From the NCBI GenBank assembly GCA_002842735.1, contig PHEB01000011.1, positions 7,369 to 71,368 on the forward strand: a stretch of DNA of 64,000 bases, in the 5' to 3' direction. This DNA is from Alphaproteobacteria bacterium HGW-Alphaproteobacteria-7. Lineage in GTDB: Bacteria; Pseudomonadota; Alphaproteobacteria; Sphingomonadales; Sphingomonadaceae. The notes beneath the pieces were generated by a model, which did not search any database, was not told the origin of the DNA, and saw only the letters and a list, made by a program, of their open reading frames with translations. Of the stretch, positions 17,280 to 26,884 are shown piece by piece. Within the stretch, counting starts at the first letter, position 1. Every line of letters starts with the position of its first letter. The position numbers and the translations under genes are program-made.

Positions 17280-17774
17280 GTGACAATGATGAACCGCGCC
17301 GCCTGCACTGCATTTGCGGCGTTTTGCCTGCTGGGATTGGCCGCCTGCAATCAAGGCGATACGGGCGCGCCCACAGACTCCGCGTCCCCGGTTCTGGTCA
17401 AAGGCCTATCAATCACCAACCCCCGGCTGGTGCTGGCCCCGGTTAAAGGCAATCCGGCGGCGGTCTATTTCGATCTTTCCTACGCGGGCGCAGACGGCCT
17501 AACCCTCAACACCGTAACGGTTGAAGGCGCGGGAATGTCGATGATCCACCAGACAGCCGAAAAAGACGGCGCAATGACGATGACGGAAGCCGGGCCGGTT
17601 GCTTTGACTACCGGTGCGCCGGTCAGCTTCGCGCCGGGCGGGCTGCACGTAATGGCGATGCAGCCTTCGGATGCGTGGCAGCCGGGCGGCACCGTGAATG
17701 TCACACTCTCCCTGTCGGATGGCACGACGCAGAGCTTTGCCGCAAACGTGCGCGCTGCCGGGGAAGAACGCTGA
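17280..17774 (+). CDS. PCu(A)C-type periplasmic copper chaperone, lipoprotein
   Basis: A 164-residue exported protein that is expected to bind Cu(I) and help load cytochrome oxidase. Lipobox LAAC lies at about residues 19-22, after a hydrophobic stretch. The PCu(A)C metal motif is present as [16 protein letters not shown] followed by GLHVMAM, giving the His-Met ... His-Met ligand pattern. The start is GTG 17280, nine bases after GGGAG; ATG 17286 is possible but badly spaced. It is divergent from dnaK and followed at once by the HExxH gene. Confidence 0.87.
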   Translation: MTMMNRAACTAFAAFCLLGLAACNQGDTGAPTDSASPVLVKGLSITNPRLVLAPVKGNPAAVYFDLSYAGADGLTLNTVTVEGAGMSMIHQTAEKDGAMTMTEAGPVALTTGAPVSFAPGGLHVMAMQPSDAWQPGGTVNVTLSLSDGTTQSFAANVRAAGEER

Positions 17775-17779
17775 ACGCT

Positions 17780-18271
17780 TTGGATGCCACTCTGCATATC
17801 TGCCCGGCGGGCGGGGAGCGTTCGCTGTCGCCGGGTGAGATTGCGTTGGCCCGCAGCGTTTTTGGCGATGCGATTGACTACGCACAGGTGCGGATCAAGC
17901 GGCGCAAGTTCTTTCCGTTCCACCCTCGCAAAGTCACAATGGCCCCGCGCGGCCACCTGCATTTTCACCCGGCCGCGCACCATTACTGCGATGATTTCGC
18001 AGCCGCGTCGCTAAGCCTGCAAGCGCATTTCATCCACGAAATGGTGCACGTGTGGCAGACCCAGACACGCGGGGAATGGTATCTGGTGCTGCGCCGCCAC
18101 CCGTGGTGCCGTTATGACTATGCAATCAAGCCGGGCTGGCGGCTGACCCAATACGGGATCGAACAGCAGGCCGAAATCGTCCGCCACGCATTCCTGCTGC
18201 GGCAGGGGGCGAGCGTAACCGGCGCGCCTCCGCTGGCGATTTACGAGGCGATTTTGCCCTTCAATCCCTGA
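17780..18271 (+). CDS. Putative zincin-like protein with HExxH motif (Vgr-related in sphingomonads)
   Basis: This protein of about 163 residues has HEMVHVWQ, an HExxH zinc-protease motif, in its middle, followed by YGIEQQAEIVRHAF, where a Glu could be the third ligand. It has no signal peptide and many His and Arg residues. Similar sphingomonad proteins are labelled 'Vgr-related', but nothing shows a type VI secretion role here. The start is uncertain: TTG 17780 is used because the frame has no ATG near the conserved region; CTG 17771 is the alternative. It begins five bases after the PCu(A)C stop, so the two form an operon. Confidence 0.6.
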   Translation: MDATLHICPAGGERSLSPGEIALARSVFGDAIDYAQVRIKRRKFFPFHPRKVTMAPRGHLHFHPAAHHYCDDFAAASLSLQAHFIHEMVHVWQTQTRGEWYLVLRRHPWCRYDYAIKPGWRLTQYGIEQQAEIVRHAFLLRQGASVTGAPPLAIYEAILPFNP

Positions 18272-18281
18272 CGCAAGCGCC

Positions 18282-18857
18282 CTATTCCGCCGCCTTTGCC
18301 ACCGCCACCATCGCGGCCCGCAGCAGGCGGTCTTTGATCATCCAACCTGACTGCATTTCCTGCACCACGGTGCCGGGTTCGTGATCGGCGCTTGGCACCT
18401 CCAGCATCGCCTGATGCTGGTTCGGATCGAGCGGCAGGCCGACCGCCGCAATGCGGGTGATACCGTGGCTGGCGAACACCTTTTCCAGCTCGCGCTGGGT
18501 CGCCTCGATCCCGGTGACCAGCCCCTTCATGCTGTCATCGGAGCGCAGGCTTTCGGGGATCGCCTGCACCGCGCGCGAAAGGTTGTCCGCCACGCTCAGG
18601 ATATCGCGGGCAAAGCCGGTCGCGGCATAGGCGCGCGCTTCGTCCTTTTCACGCTCCAACCGGCGGCGCACATTGTGGGTTTCCGCCTTGGCGTAGAGCA
18701 CTTCCTGCTTGGCGCTTTCCAGATCGCGTTTGAGCGATTCGAGCGCCTCGGTCAGAGCGTCCGCCTCGGCCTCATCGCCGCCTTCGCGCATTTCCTCGGG
18801 CACGCCCTTCAATTCGTCTTCAGCCGCCTGATCCAGCGGCTTTTCATTCTCGGTCAT
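18282..18857 (-). CDS. grpE: Nucleotide exchange factor GrpE
   Basis: Releases ADP from DnaK during the chaperone cycle. It has 191 residues. An acidic N-terminus leads into a long coiled coil (about 40-100, ESLKRDLESAKQEV ... NVRRRLEREKDEA) and a C-terminal beta domain (IAAVGLPLDPNQHQAM, GWMIKDRLLRAAMVAV). ATG 18857 is preferred because GGAAG lies eight bases upstream; an ATG at 18872 sits against the hrcA stop. It forms an operon with hrcA. Confidence 0.96.
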   Translation of the reverse strand: MTENEKPLDQAAEDELKGVPEEMREGGDEAEADALTEALESLKRDLESAKQEVLYAKAETHNVRRRLEREKDEARAYAATGFARDILSVADNLSRAVQAIPESLRSDDSMKGLVTGIEATQRELEKVFASHGITRIAAVGLPLDPNQHQAMLEVPSADHEPGTVVQEMQSGWMIKDRLLRAAMVAVAKAAE

Positions 18858-18872
18858 GTCGTGTGCTTCCAT

Positions 18873-19916
18873 TCAAGCGATCAGCTTGCCTAATGAACGG
18901 GCGGTCAAATCCACCATGGGGACAACCCGCGCGTAATTCAACCGCGTGGGGCCAATCACCCCCAACACACCGACCACCCGCCCTTCACGATCCCGATAGG
19001 GCGAGGCGATGACGGATGAGCCGGATAATGCGAACAGCCGGTTTTCGGAACCGATGAAAATGCGGGTCGCATCGGCCTCGCGCGCGGAATCGAGCAGGCT
19101 GGCAACCGATTGCTTGTCCTCAAGATCTTCAAGCAGGCGGCGCACGCGTTCAATATCGCCCAGCGCGCTTTCATCGAGCAGGTTGGCCGCGCCGCGCACG
19201 ATCAGCACCGGGCGCGCGGCGGCATCTTCGCTCCACACCGCCAGCCCGCGCTCAACCAGATCGCGGCTGGCGTTATCGAGCTGCGAGCGCCCTGCGTTGA
19301 TTTCCGCGCGCATCGCCTGCGCTGCCTCTGCCAGCGTCCGGCCTGCAAGCCGCGCGGTGATGTAATTGCTTGCCTGATCGAGCGCGCTGGCGCTGATCGC
19401 GCCGCCGATGGTGAGGATGCGGTTTTCAACTCCGCCATCCTCGCCCACCAGTACCGCCAGCGCGCGGCCCTGTCCCAGATCGACCAGATTGAACTGCGCC
19501 AGCCGCTGTTCACGCGGCGCGACCAGCACCATCCCCGCTGCGCCCGACAGGTCTGACAGGATTGCGCTTGCTTGAGCCAGAGCTGCCTCAACCGGCCCCG
19601 CCTCGGCCAAGCGCGCCTCGATCGCGGCTTGTTCCTGCATCGTCGGTTCGGCCACGCGCATCATGCCATCAACGAAGATGCGCAATCCCGCATCAGTCGG
19701 CAGCCGCCCCGCGCTGGTATGCGGCGCGGCGAGCAGGCCTGCGGATTCAAGATCGGCCAGCACCGACCGGATTGATGCTGACGACAGGTTCAGTGTGCCA
19801 TCTGCCGCCAGCGTCTTCGATCCGACCGGCTGCCCGCTGTCGATATATTCCTCCACCACCCGGCGAAAAATTTCGCGGGCGCGGGAGGTCAGTTCGGTGA
19901 CGGGGAGCGAGGTCAT
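18873..19916 (-). CDS. hrcA: Heat-inducible transcription repressor HrcA
   Basis: A repressor of chaperone genes that binds CIRCE, with activity tuned by GroEL. It has 347 residues. An N-terminal winged helix ([28 protein letters not shown]) is followed by a GAF-like core and the HrcA-specific C-terminal motif ([21 protein letters not shown]). The ATG at 19916 matches the family N-terminus; a start at 19952 would add unrelated residues. It overlaps or abuts grpE and is divergent from rph. No CIRCE site is visible upstream of hrcA or dnaK, so its target is probably groESL elsewhere. Confidence 0.95.
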   Translation of the reverse strand: MTSLPVTELTSRAREIFRRVVEEYIDSGQPVGSKTLAADGTLNLSSASIRSVLADLESAGLLAAPHTSAGRLPTDAGLRIFVDGMMRVAEPTMQEQAAIEARLAEAGPVEAALAQASAILSDLSGAAGMVLVAPREQRLAQFNLVDLGQGRALAVLVGEDGGVENRILTIGGAISASALDQASNYITARLAGRTLAEAAQAMRAEINAGRSQLDNASRDLVERGLAVWSEDAAARPVLIVRGAANLLDESALGDIERVRRLLEDLEDKQSVASLLDSAREADATRIFIGSENRLFALSGSSVIASPYRDREGRVVGVLGVIGPTRLNYARVVPMVDLTARSLGKLIA

Positions 19917-19996
19917 GCCTTTATTCTTTAGTCTTTGCGCTTGCGGCGACAAGTGGCCCGCGCCTATTGCGCCGCATCACATCAACGGAGAACCCC

Positions 19997-20710
19997 ATGC
20001 GCCCTTCAGGACGCGCGCCCGACGAAATGCGCGCCATCACCATCGAAACCGGCTTTACCCGCCATGCCGAAGGGTCGGTGCTGATCGGGTTCGGTGATAC
20101 CAAGGTGCTGTGCACCGCCAGCGTCGAACGCGGGGTTCCGCCGTGGATGCGCGGCAAGGGTGAAGGCTGGGTGACGGGCGAATATTCGATGCTGCCGCGC
20201 GCGACCCACACCCGCGGGCAGCGCGAAGCCGCCAAGGGCAAGCAATCGGGCCGCACGCAGGAAATTCAGCGTCTTATCGGTCGTTCTTTACGCGCTGTCG
20301 TAGATTTGCAAAAGCTGGGCGAGCGCCAGATTACCTTGGATTGCGACGTGATCCAGGCCGATGGCGGCACGCGCACGGCGGCGATTTCCGGCGCGTGGAT
20401 TGCGCTGCGGCTGGCGATCAATGGGTTGATGGCGTCGGGCGATATCAAGCATGATCCGATCACTGCGCAGGTGGCCGGGATTTCGTGCGGGATATTCAAG
20501 GGCACCCCGGTGCTTGACCTTGATTATGACGAGGATTCGAACGCCGAAGCCGATGGCAATTTCGTGCTGCTGACAGGCGGCAAGATCGCCGAAGTGCAGG
20601 CCACCGCCGAGGGCGCAACCTATGACGAGGAAGCGCTGCTGCGCCTGCTGCGCCTCGCCCGGATGGGCTGCGACCGGATTTTCGCCGCGCAGTTGGACGC
20701 AGTGAAATGA
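19997..20710 (+). CDS. rph: Ribonuclease PH
   Basis: A phosphate-dependent 3' exoribonuclease that trims tRNA 3' ends and rRNA. It has 237 residues from ATG 19997, which follows ACGGAGAA; an upstream ATG at 19967 lacks conserved residues. Conserved blocks are [52 protein letters not shown] and [16 protein letters not shown]. The last codons overlap the rdgB start (ATGA), so the two genes are co-translated. The rph-rdgB-hemW order is typical of alphaproteobacteria. Confidence 0.97.
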   Translation: MRPSGRAPDEMRAITIETGFTRHAEGSVLIGFGDTKVLCTASVERGVPPWMRGKGEGWVTGEYSMLPRATHTRGQREAAKGKQSGRTQEIQRLIGRSLRAVVDLQKLGERQITLDCDVIQADGGTRTAAISGAWIALRLAINGLMASGDIKHDPITAQVAGISCGIFKGTPVLDLDYDEDSNAEADGNFVLLTGGKIAEVQATAEGATYDEEALLRLLRLARMGCDRIFAAQLDAVK

Positions 20711-21333
20711 CACGCCGCCTCGGCTCAGGCGCCTTGGTGATTGCCACGCATAACGCGGGTAAGCTCAAGGAAATCGGCGCGCTGCTGGAACCTTACGGGG
20801 TGAAATGCCTGTCCGCCGGGTCGCTGGGCCTGCCCGAACCTGCCGAGACTGGCACCACCTTTGTCCAGAACGCCTTGCTGAAAGCCCGCGCCGCGGCGGA
20901 GGCTTCGGGACTGGCGGCATTGGCTGACGACAGCGGGCTGTCTGTGGCCGCGCTCGATGGCCGCCCCGGCGTTTACACCGCCGATTGGGCTGAGCGGCAG
21001 TGGTTCGAGGGCGCTCCGGGCCGCGACTGGTATGTGGCGATGGGCAAGGTCGAAGGTATGCTGGCCGAACGCGGCGCTGACGTTGATCGTTCGGCGGCGT
21101 TCCACTGCGTGTTGGCGCTGGCATGGCCCGATGGAGAATACGCCATATACGAAGGCCGCTGCGACGGCGCGTTGACATGGCCGCCGCGCGGAACGTTGGG
21201 CTTCGGCTATGATCCGGTGTTCGTGCCTGCCGGGCGCAGCCAAACCTTTGCCGAAATCGCACCGGAAGAAAAACACGCGATCAGCCACCGTGCCGATGCT
21301 TTTGCCAAGTTGGTTGCAGAGCAGTTCGGCTAA
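20707..21333 (+). CDS. rdgB: XTP/dITP pyrophosphatase (HAM1/RdgB)
   Basis: Hydrolyses non-canonical purine triphosphates (ITP, dITP, XTP) to monophosphates and so cleans the nucleotide pool. It has 208 residues. Motifs are [12 protein letters not shown] at the N-terminus, [13 protein letters not shown] (catalytic Asp pair) and [10 protein letters not shown] with [16 protein letters not shown] near the end. The start overlaps the rph stop by four bases. Confidence 0.96.
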   Translation: MTRRLGSGALVIATHNAGKLKEIGALLEPYGVKCLSAGSLGLPEPAETGTTFVQNALLKARAAAEASGLAALADDSGLSVAALDGRPGVYTADWAERQWFEGAPGRDWYVAMGKVEGMLAERGADVDRSAAFHCVLALAWPDGEYAIYEGRCDGALTWPPRGTLGFGYDPVFVPAGRSQTFAEIAPEEKHAISHRADAFAKLVAEQFG

Positions 21334-21337
21334 ACGC

Positions 21338-21886
21338 TCAGCGGCGTGAGAGTCGCTCTGCCGGGTCGAGCCGCCTGCCCGCTACGTTGCCAGCCGGCCA
21401 ATAGCGGCACACCAACACTTCATCGCTGCGATTGCGCGCGGTGGCGCATCCCACCTCCTGCGTTTCGGGCCAGATGATCTGGGTATAATGCCCAACATCG
21501 CTCCAGCGCCCGGTGTGCGAAACGTGGGGAAAGGTGCCGGGACGAAAATCGCGCTTTTCGGCCACGAAATAAGAAATCATCTGCCACGGGGAGTAGTGAT
21601 CCCGCGTGCCGCGCCACAGATTTTCGCCCTGCCCGCCGCGCAAGTGATCTGGCGTGTGTTGAAATGTGCGGCGATCGGCAAGGTGCGTCGCCCAATCCCC
21701 GGCATCAAGCGCCAGCGCATTGCTCCAGCGCAGCGGCGCAAGGCCAACCTCCGCGCGCGCGGCGTTATGGGCGGCGAGCCATTCGCGCTCGGCCGCCTGC
21801 GGCGCGCGCTGCTCTTGCGGCATCGCGGGCATAGCTGTCATAAGCAGGGCGAGGCCAATGGCGCGCACGAGATGGGTTCCCTTCAT
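21338..21886 (-). CDS. Secreted CAP-domain (SCP/PR-1-like) protein
   Basis: This 182-residue exported protein has a signal peptide (about 1-24, RAIGLALLMTAMPAMPQ) and one CAP domain. Characteristic positions are the His of LAAHNAARAEVGL, the HTP block, GENLW and VGHYTQIIWPET with VGCATA; together these form the usual His/Glu cavity and CAP signature. CAP proteins occur outside the cell or in the periplasm and have varied, often unknown roles. It lies on the strand opposite to the flanking rdgB and hemW. Confidence 0.9.
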   Translation of the reverse strand: MKGTHLVRAIGLALLMTAMPAMPQEQRAPQAAEREWLAAHNAARAEVGLAPLRWSNALALDAGDWATHLADRRTFQHTPDHLRGGQGENLWRGTRDHYSPWQMISYFVAEKRDFRPGTFPHVSHTGRWSDVGHYTQIIWPETQEVGCATARNRSDEVLVCRYWPAGNVAGRRLDPAERLSRR

Positions 21887-21934
21887 GCAATCATTCTATG
21901 ATCCAACGGTTAATCAGGGCTGAAAATCCCGATC

Positions 21935-23086
21935 ATGGCCCGCGCGCTTTATATTCATTGGCCATTTTGTGCCAAGAAATGCCCCTATTGCGATTTCAAC
22001 TCGCACGTTCGGGCCGGGGTCGATGTCGCGGCGTGGCAGGCGGCGCTGATTGCGGATATGCGCGCCGAGGCGGTGGTGGCAGGCGGAGAGCCGCTGACTT
22101 CGATCTTCTTCGGGGGCGGCACCCCTTCGCTGATGCCGCCTGCACTGGTTGCGGCATTGCTGGCCGAGGCGGAAGCCCTGTGGGGGTTTGCGCCAAACAT
22201 CGAAATCACGCTGGAAGCCAACCCGTCATCGGTCGAAGCAGCCAATTTCGCGGCGTTGGCAAGCGCGGGGATCAACCGCGTGTCGCTCGGCGTGCAATCG
22301 CTGGATGATGCGGAATTGCGGTTTTTGGGGAGGCTACACGGGGCCAAGGAGGCGCTAGCGGCGCTCGAAACGGCGCAAGCCCATTTCAAGCGCGTGAGTT
22401 TTGACCTGATCTACGCCCTGCCCGACCACACGCCCGAATTATGGCATGATCGGTTGACCCGTGCGCTGGCATTGGGCACCGGGCACTTGTCGCTGTATCA
22501 ACTCACCATCGAACCCGGCACCCGCTTTGCCAGCGATGAGCGGCGCGGGCGGCTGATTCCGCTGGATGATGATGCGGCTGCCCAATTATTCGGCATCACC
22601 CAAGACCTGACGCAAGCGGCGGGCCTGCCTGCCTATGAAACGAGCAACCACGCCCGCGCGGGTGAGGAAAGCCGCCACAATCTCGTCTATTGGAGGTATC
22701 AGGATTATGTCGGGATCGGCCCCGGCGCGCATGGACGGCGCGGGGGTCTGGCCACGGTGCGGCACAAGAAGCCCGAGAACTTCCTTTCCGCTGTCGCGCG
22801 CCAAGGCGATGGGATTGGCGAGGCACGGACGCTGTCTGTGCCCGAGCAAGCGACCGAGGCGTTACTGATGGGGCTGCGGCTGACCGAGGGGGTTGACCTT
22901 GCAGCATTGACAGCGCGGTTCGGTCTGCCCCGCGCCGGGTTGATCGAGGGCGCCGCGCTTGCCCGCCTGATCACGCTTGGCCTGATGTGGCAGGATGACG
23001 CGCGCATCGGGGTCGCGCCGCCGGGCCGCGCGCTGCTCGATGCGCTGCTGGCCGAGGTGGTGGCCGATACGCTGGTGGCAGCATGA
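21935..23086 (+). CDS. hemW: Radical SAM heme chaperone HemW
   Basis: A radical SAM protein that binds heme and delivers it to heme enzymes; it was formerly mistaken for coproporphyrinogen oxidase HemN. It has 383 residues. The 4Fe-4S cluster motif is FCAKKCPYCDF at about residue 12, with GGGTPSLMP after it and LEANPSSVE, RVSLGVQSLDD further on. It lacks the longer N-terminus of true HemN. The stop overlaps the xerC ATG by four bases. Confidence 0.93.
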   Translation: MARALYIHWPFCAKKCPYCDFNSHVRAGVDVAAWQAALIADMRAEAVVAGGEPLTSIFFGGGTPSLMPPALVAALLAEAEALWGFAPNIEITLEANPSSVEAANFAALASAGINRVSLGVQSLDDAELRFLGRLHGAKEALAALETAQAHFKRVSFDLIYALPDHTPELWHDRLTRALALGTGHLSLYQLTIEPGTRFASDERRGRLIPLDDDAAAQLFGITQDLTQAAGLPAYETSNHARAGEESRHNLVYWRYQDYVGIGPGAHGRRGGLATVRHKKPENFLSAVARQGDGIGEARTLSVPEQATEALLMGLRLTEGVDLAALTARFGLPRAGLIEGAALARLITLGLMWQDDARIGVAPPGRALLDALLAEVVADTLVAA

Positions 23087-23982
23087 ACGGCGCATCCTTG
23101 ACCGAGCAATGGCGTGCACATCTGACGGACAACCGCCGCCGCTCACCGCATACCGTGCGCGCCTATGTTTCCGCGGCACAAAGGCTGGTGGCCGTCAACG
23201 CGCTGGAAAGCTGGGAGGCAGTTGCCCGCACCGAGGCACACCATCTGCGCACCTTCCTCGCCGCGCGCCGTGCCCAAGGATTGGGCAATGCCAGCGCCGC
23301 GCGCGAACTTTCCGCGCTCAAAGCCTTCATCGCCTTTGCTCGTCAGCAAAGCGGCGATCCCGATCCCGCCCCGCCCCGCCTGCGCGGCCCGCGCCTGAAG
23401 AAGGGCCTGCCGCGCCCGGTAACGCCTGATGAGGCGGTAAACCTTGCCGCGATGGTCGATGGCACCGCGACCTCCGACTGGATCGGCGCGCGCGACCGGG
23501 CGGTGTTGTTGCTGATGTATGGATCGGGCCTGCGCATTGCCGAGGCATTGTCGCTGACAGGGCGCGATGTGCCGCTGGGCGACGTGCTGCAAGTCACCGG
23601 CAAGGGCGGAAAACAGCGCATGGTGCCGGTGCTGCCGATCACCGGCGCGGGCGTGACTGAATATGTCCGCCTGTGCCCGTGGCCGATGTCCGCCAATCAG
23701 CCACTGTTTCGCGGGGCCAAGGGCGGCGCGTTGTCGCCCGGCATGGTGCAGCGCGCGATGGCGCAGGCGCGGCGCGCATTGGGCCTGCCCGATACCGCCA
23801 CGCCCCACGCGCTGCGGCATTCGTTTGCCACGCACCTGCTCAGCGCCGGGGCGGACTTGCGATCGCTTCAGGAATTGCTCGGCCATGCGTCGCTCGGTTC
23901 GACCCAGATTTATACCCGCGTCGATGCTGCCAGCCTGCTGGAAAATTACCGCAATGCCCACCCAAGGGGCGGCAAGGTATAA
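23083..23982 (+). CDS. xerC: Tyrosine recombinase XerC
   Basis: A site-specific recombinase that acts at dif to resolve chromosome dimers. It has 299 residues. The N-terminal SAM-like DNA-binding domain (about 1-95) is followed by the catalytic domain with the Arg of YGSGLRIAEAL, the Lys of VTGKGGKQR, the HALRHSFATHLL block, LLGHASLGSTQIYTRV and the Tyr nucleophile within it. It is translationally coupled to hemW (ATGA overlap). Confidence 0.94.
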   Translation: MNGASLTEQWRAHLTDNRRRSPHTVRAYVSAAQRLVAVNALESWEAVARTEAHHLRTFLAARRAQGLGNASAARELSALKAFIAFARQQSGDPDPAPPRLRGPRLKKGLPRPVTPDEAVNLAAMVDGTATSDWIGARDRAVLLLMYGSGLRIAEALSLTGRDVPLGDVLQVTGKGGKQRMVPVLPITGAGVTEYVRLCPWPMSANQPLFRGAKGGALSPGMVQRAMAQARRALGLPDTATPHALRHSFATHLLSAGADLRSLQELLGHASLGSTQIYTRVDAASLLENYRNAHPRGGKV

Positions 23983-23985
23983 CGC

Positions 23986-24603
23986 CTATTCCTCAGGCTC
24001 GAACGCCTTGACCGGCTTCCACGTCACCACGCGGTAGATGTAATAGGCCACGCCCAGCACCACGATGGCGACGATGACATAGCCCGCAGCTGACTCATAG
24101 CGATGGATCACACCCGCCAGCGCCCGCCCGCCAAGGATCAGTAACCCGTTCCAGATCAGCGAGCCGAGGAAAGTGAACAGCGCAAACCGCCACAGCTTCA
24201 TCTTCGCAAGGCCTGCAGGCAGCGACACGATGGTGCGCAGCAGCGGCGAGAACCGCAGCAGGAACACGATCCAATCGCCATATTTGCGAAAAATATCGCG
24301 CGCCTTGGTGAATTCATCCCATTCGAAAGTCAGCCAGCGGCCCCAGCGATCAATCACCCGCTTCAGCTGATCCTCGCTCCAGCGTGATCCGAGCCAGTAC
24401 CAGAACAGATTGCCCGCCAGTGTGCCCGCCGTGGCGATGATCCACAGCGTGATCCCGTTCATCTTGCCCTGTTCCACCAGCACCCCGGCCGCGCCAAGGA
24501 TCACCTCCGACGGGATCGGCGGGAACACGTTTTCAAGGATCATCAGCACAAAAATGCCGAGATAGCCGCCCTTGTCGAGCAGCCCGAGCAGGAGTTCGGT
24601 CAT
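23986..24603 (-). CDS. DedA family membrane protein
   Basis: This 205-residue polytopic inner-membrane protein of the DedA/VTT superfamily is implicated in lipid (undecaprenyl phosphate or phospholipid) flipping and proton-motive-force maintenance. It has the re-entrant region FPPIPSEVILGAAG and the characteristic RFSPLLRTIVSLPAGLAKM segment. There are four to five hydrophobic helices and a charged C-terminus. It converges on xerC with three bases between stops and follows gshB on the same strand. Confidence 0.92.
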   Translation of the reverse strand: MTELLLGLLDKGGYLGIFVLMILENVFPPIPSEVILGAAGVLVEQGKMNGITLWIIATAGTLAGNLFWYWLGSRWSEDQLKRVIDRWGRWLTFEWDEFTKARDIFRKYGDWIVFLLRFSPLLRTIVSLPAGLAKMKLWRFALFTFLGSLIWNGLLILGGRALAGVIHRYESAAGYVIVAIVVLGVAYYIYRVVTWKPVKAFEPEE

Positions 24604-24613
24604 TATGCCTCTA

Positions 24614-25591
24614 CTATTTGCCGGGGGCTGCGATGCCGCGTTCGGCCAATCGCCGCTCGATCGCGTCCCAGATCATGCCCGCCGTATCGGTCTGGTTGAA
24701 TTTGTCTATCGCCACGATCCCGGTGGGCGATGTGACGTTGATTTCGGTCAGCCATTTTCCGCCGATCACGTCAATCCCGACAAAGGTGAGGCCAAGCCGT
24801 TTGAGATCGAGGCCAAGCGCATCGCAGATTTCCTGTTCGCGCGCCGATAATTCGGTTGGTTGTGCGCTGCCGCCCATGGCGAGATTGGAACGAAACTCCC
24901 CCTCCCCCGGCAGGCGGTTGATTGCACCTGCCACCACACCATCGATCAACACGATGCGTTTATCCCCCTGCGCCACTTCGGGCAGGAAGGGCTGCACCAT
25001 GTGGGGTTCGGGCCAGGTCTGGTTGAACACTTCGAACAGTGCGGAAAGGTTTTCGCCGTTCTCTCCGATGCGGAAAATCGCCTTGCCGCCGTTGCCGTGG
25101 ATCGGCTTGACCACAATCGCACCGTGCTTTGTCATGAAACGCCGCACTTCATCGACCGAGCGCGTCACCAGCGTCGGCGGCATGAATCGGCGGTAATTGA
25201 GCACCATCACCTTTTCGGGCGAATTGCGGACATTGGCCGGATCATTCACGACCAGCGTTTCGTGCGCGATGCGTTCGAGCATATGGGTGGCGGTGATATA
25301 GCCCATGTGGAACGGCGGATCCTGCCGCATCAGCACCACGTCGACATCCTTGCCGAGATCGAGCCTGACCTGCTCACCGCGCGTGAAGTGATCGCCCTCC
25401 ACCCGCTGCACTGTCACCGGAAAGGCGTGGGCGAACAGCCGGTCATCTTCATCCAGCGTCAGACTTTCGACGTGGTATTCGTAAATGGTGTAACCGCGCG
25501 CCTGCGCAGCCAGCATCAGCGCGAACGAGCTATCGCCTGCAATGTTGATCCGGTCGATGGGGTCCATCTGGACGGCAATGCGCAATGTCAT
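24614..25591 (-). CDS. gshB: Glutathione synthase
   Basis: Joins gamma-glutamylcysteine and glycine with ATP to make glutathione. It has 325 residues with the prokaryotic GshB N-terminal domain (IAVQMDPIDRINIAGDSSFAL) and an ATP-grasp domain (VVKPIHGNGGKAIFRI, QPFLPEVAQGDKRIVLIDG, INVTSPTGIVAID). It is 20 bp downstream of yraN and 10 bp upstream of dedA, all minus strand. Confidence 0.96.
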   Translation of the reverse strand: MTLRIAVQMDPIDRINIAGDSSFALMLAAQARGYTIYEYHVESLTLDEDDRLFAHAFPVTVQRVEGDHFTRGEQVRLDLGKDVDVVLMRQDPPFHMGYITATHMLERIAHETLVVNDPANVRNSPEKVMVLNYRRFMPPTLVTRSVDEVRRFMTKHGAIVVKPIHGNGGKAIFRIGENGENLSALFEVFNQTWPEPHMVQPFLPEVAQGDKRIVLIDGVVAGAINRLPGEGEFRSNLAMGGSAQPTELSAREQEICDALGLDLKRLGLTFVGIDVIGGKWLTEINVTSPTGIVAIDKFNQTDTAGMIWDAIERRLAERGIAAPGK

Positions 25592-25611
25592 TCAATCAAC
25601 TCCGATGTGGT

Positions 25612-25989
25612 TTAGCAGAACGGCATCCACGCGTTTTCGATGTGGGTGGGCTGGCGGCCCGGTGCAAGCAGGATCACGTCGATGCGGATATCTTCGCCGT
25701 CGGTAGCGTATTCATGCGCGACGATTTCTGCCGCTTTGGCCACCCGCGCCAGCCGCCGTTCGTCAATCGCGTCAGCCAGTGCAGCGCTGCGCGCGCGCCA
25801 TTTGACTTCGACAAAGGCGACAAGGCCGGGTTTGCGGGCAATCAGATCAATCTCGCCCGCCTTGGTCTTGACCCGCTCGGCGATGATCCGCCAGCCTTGC
25901 TGGGCCAGCCACATCGCCGCCTCAGCCTCACCCTCGCGCCCGCGTTGATCGGCTTCGCGGCGCACATCGGCGTTGCGTTCGCGGGTCAT
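25612..25989 (-). CDS. yraN: YraN family (UPF0102) endonuclease-like protein
   Basis: This 125-residue protein has a predicted restriction-endonuclease-like fold. Conserved residues are E21 in REGEAEAAMWL and the core KAGEIDLIARKPGLVAFVEVKWR, with the PD-(D/E)XK-type Asp and Glu-x-Lys. Its cellular role is not established. It overlaps rsmI by four bases and is in the same run with gshB; rsmI, lpoA and yraN also cluster in E. coli. Confidence 0.92.
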   Translation of the reverse strand: MTRERNADVRREADQRGREGEAEAAMWLAQQGWRIIAERVKTKAGEIDLIARKPGLVAFVEVKWRARSAALADAIDERRLARVAKAAEIVAHEYATDGEDIRIDVILLAPGRQPTHIENAWMPFC

Positions 25990-26843
25990 TCCCCCTTCAA
26001 CTCCAGCGCGCGGGCATAAAGCGCCGCGCGGTCAAGCCCGGTGGCTTTGGCGACGATTCCCGCCGCCTTGCCCGGCCCCGCGTCGGCCAGCGCAGCGCGC
26101 AGTAGCTTGTCGGGATCGGCCACCGGCGCTTCAGCCTCGGCAGGCGGGCCGATCAACAGCACAATCTCACCCTTGGGCGGATGCGCGGCGTAATGATCGG
26201 CGAGGCTGGCGGCACTGGAGCTGCGGCATTCCTCGTGCAGCTTGGTAAGTTCGCGCGCAACCGCCACTTCGCGCTGCGGCCACAATTCGGCAATCGCGCG
26301 CAGCGAACGTTCGATCCGGGGCGCGGTTTCGTAGAATACCAGCGTGGCGGCGATACCGCTGAGCGCTTCGAGTGTTTCACGCCGCGCCTTGTCCTTGACG
26401 GGGAGAAATCCGGCAAACAGGAACCGGTCGCTCGGCAGGCCGGCAATGGACAGGGCTGATACCGCCGCACAGGCCCCCGGAATGCTTATGACGGGAACGC
26501 CCGCCGCGCGTGCCTCTTTCACCAGACGATAACCCGGATCGGAGATTAGCGGCGTCCCCGCATCGCTCACCAGCGCCACCGCTTCATTGCGTGCCAGTTC
26601 GATCACCCGCGCGCGCACTTCAGGCGGGGCGTGATCGTCGAGCCGTTGCAACCGCGCCGAGATACCGAAATGTTTGAGCAGCTTGCCCGTCACGCGCGTA
26701 TCCTCGCACGCGATCATCGCTGCGCCGCGCAGGATGTCGAGCGCACGCAACGTCATGTCGCCTAGATTGCCAATCGGGGTCGCAACGATGTAGAGACCGG
26801 GTTCTGGCGTCCCGGTTGGGATGGATGGAAGCTCTGCGGTCAT
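25986..26843 (-). CDS. rsmI: 16S rRNA (cytidine-1402 2'-O)-methyltransferase RsmI
   Basis: Methylates the ribose of C1402 in the ribosomal decoding centre. It has 285 residues of the tetrapyrrole-methylase fold: YIVATPIGNLGDMTLRAL, CEDTRVTGKLL, VALVSDAGTPLISDPGY and GACAAVSALSIAGLP. ATG 26843 fits the family; an open extension to 26948 overlaps the divergent gene and lacks similarity. Only 41 bp separate it from the divergent LpoA-like start. Confidence 0.96.
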   Translation of the reverse strand: MTAELPSIPTGTPEPGLYIVATPIGNLGDMTLRALDILRGAAMIACEDTRVTGKLLKHFGISARLQRLDDHAPPEVRARVIELARNEAVALVSDAGTPLISDPGYRLVKEARAAGVPVISIPGACAAVSALSIAGLPSDRFLFAGFLPVKDKARRETLEALSGIAATLVFYETAPRIERSLRAIAELWPQREVAVARELTKLHEECRSSSAASLADHYAAHPPKGEIVLLIGPPAEAEAPVADPDKLLRAALADAGPGKAAGIVAKATGLDRAALYARALELKGE

Positions 26844-26884
26844 TATGGCCGGATCAATGGAGCAGCAGCGAGAGGTCGGCAAGG

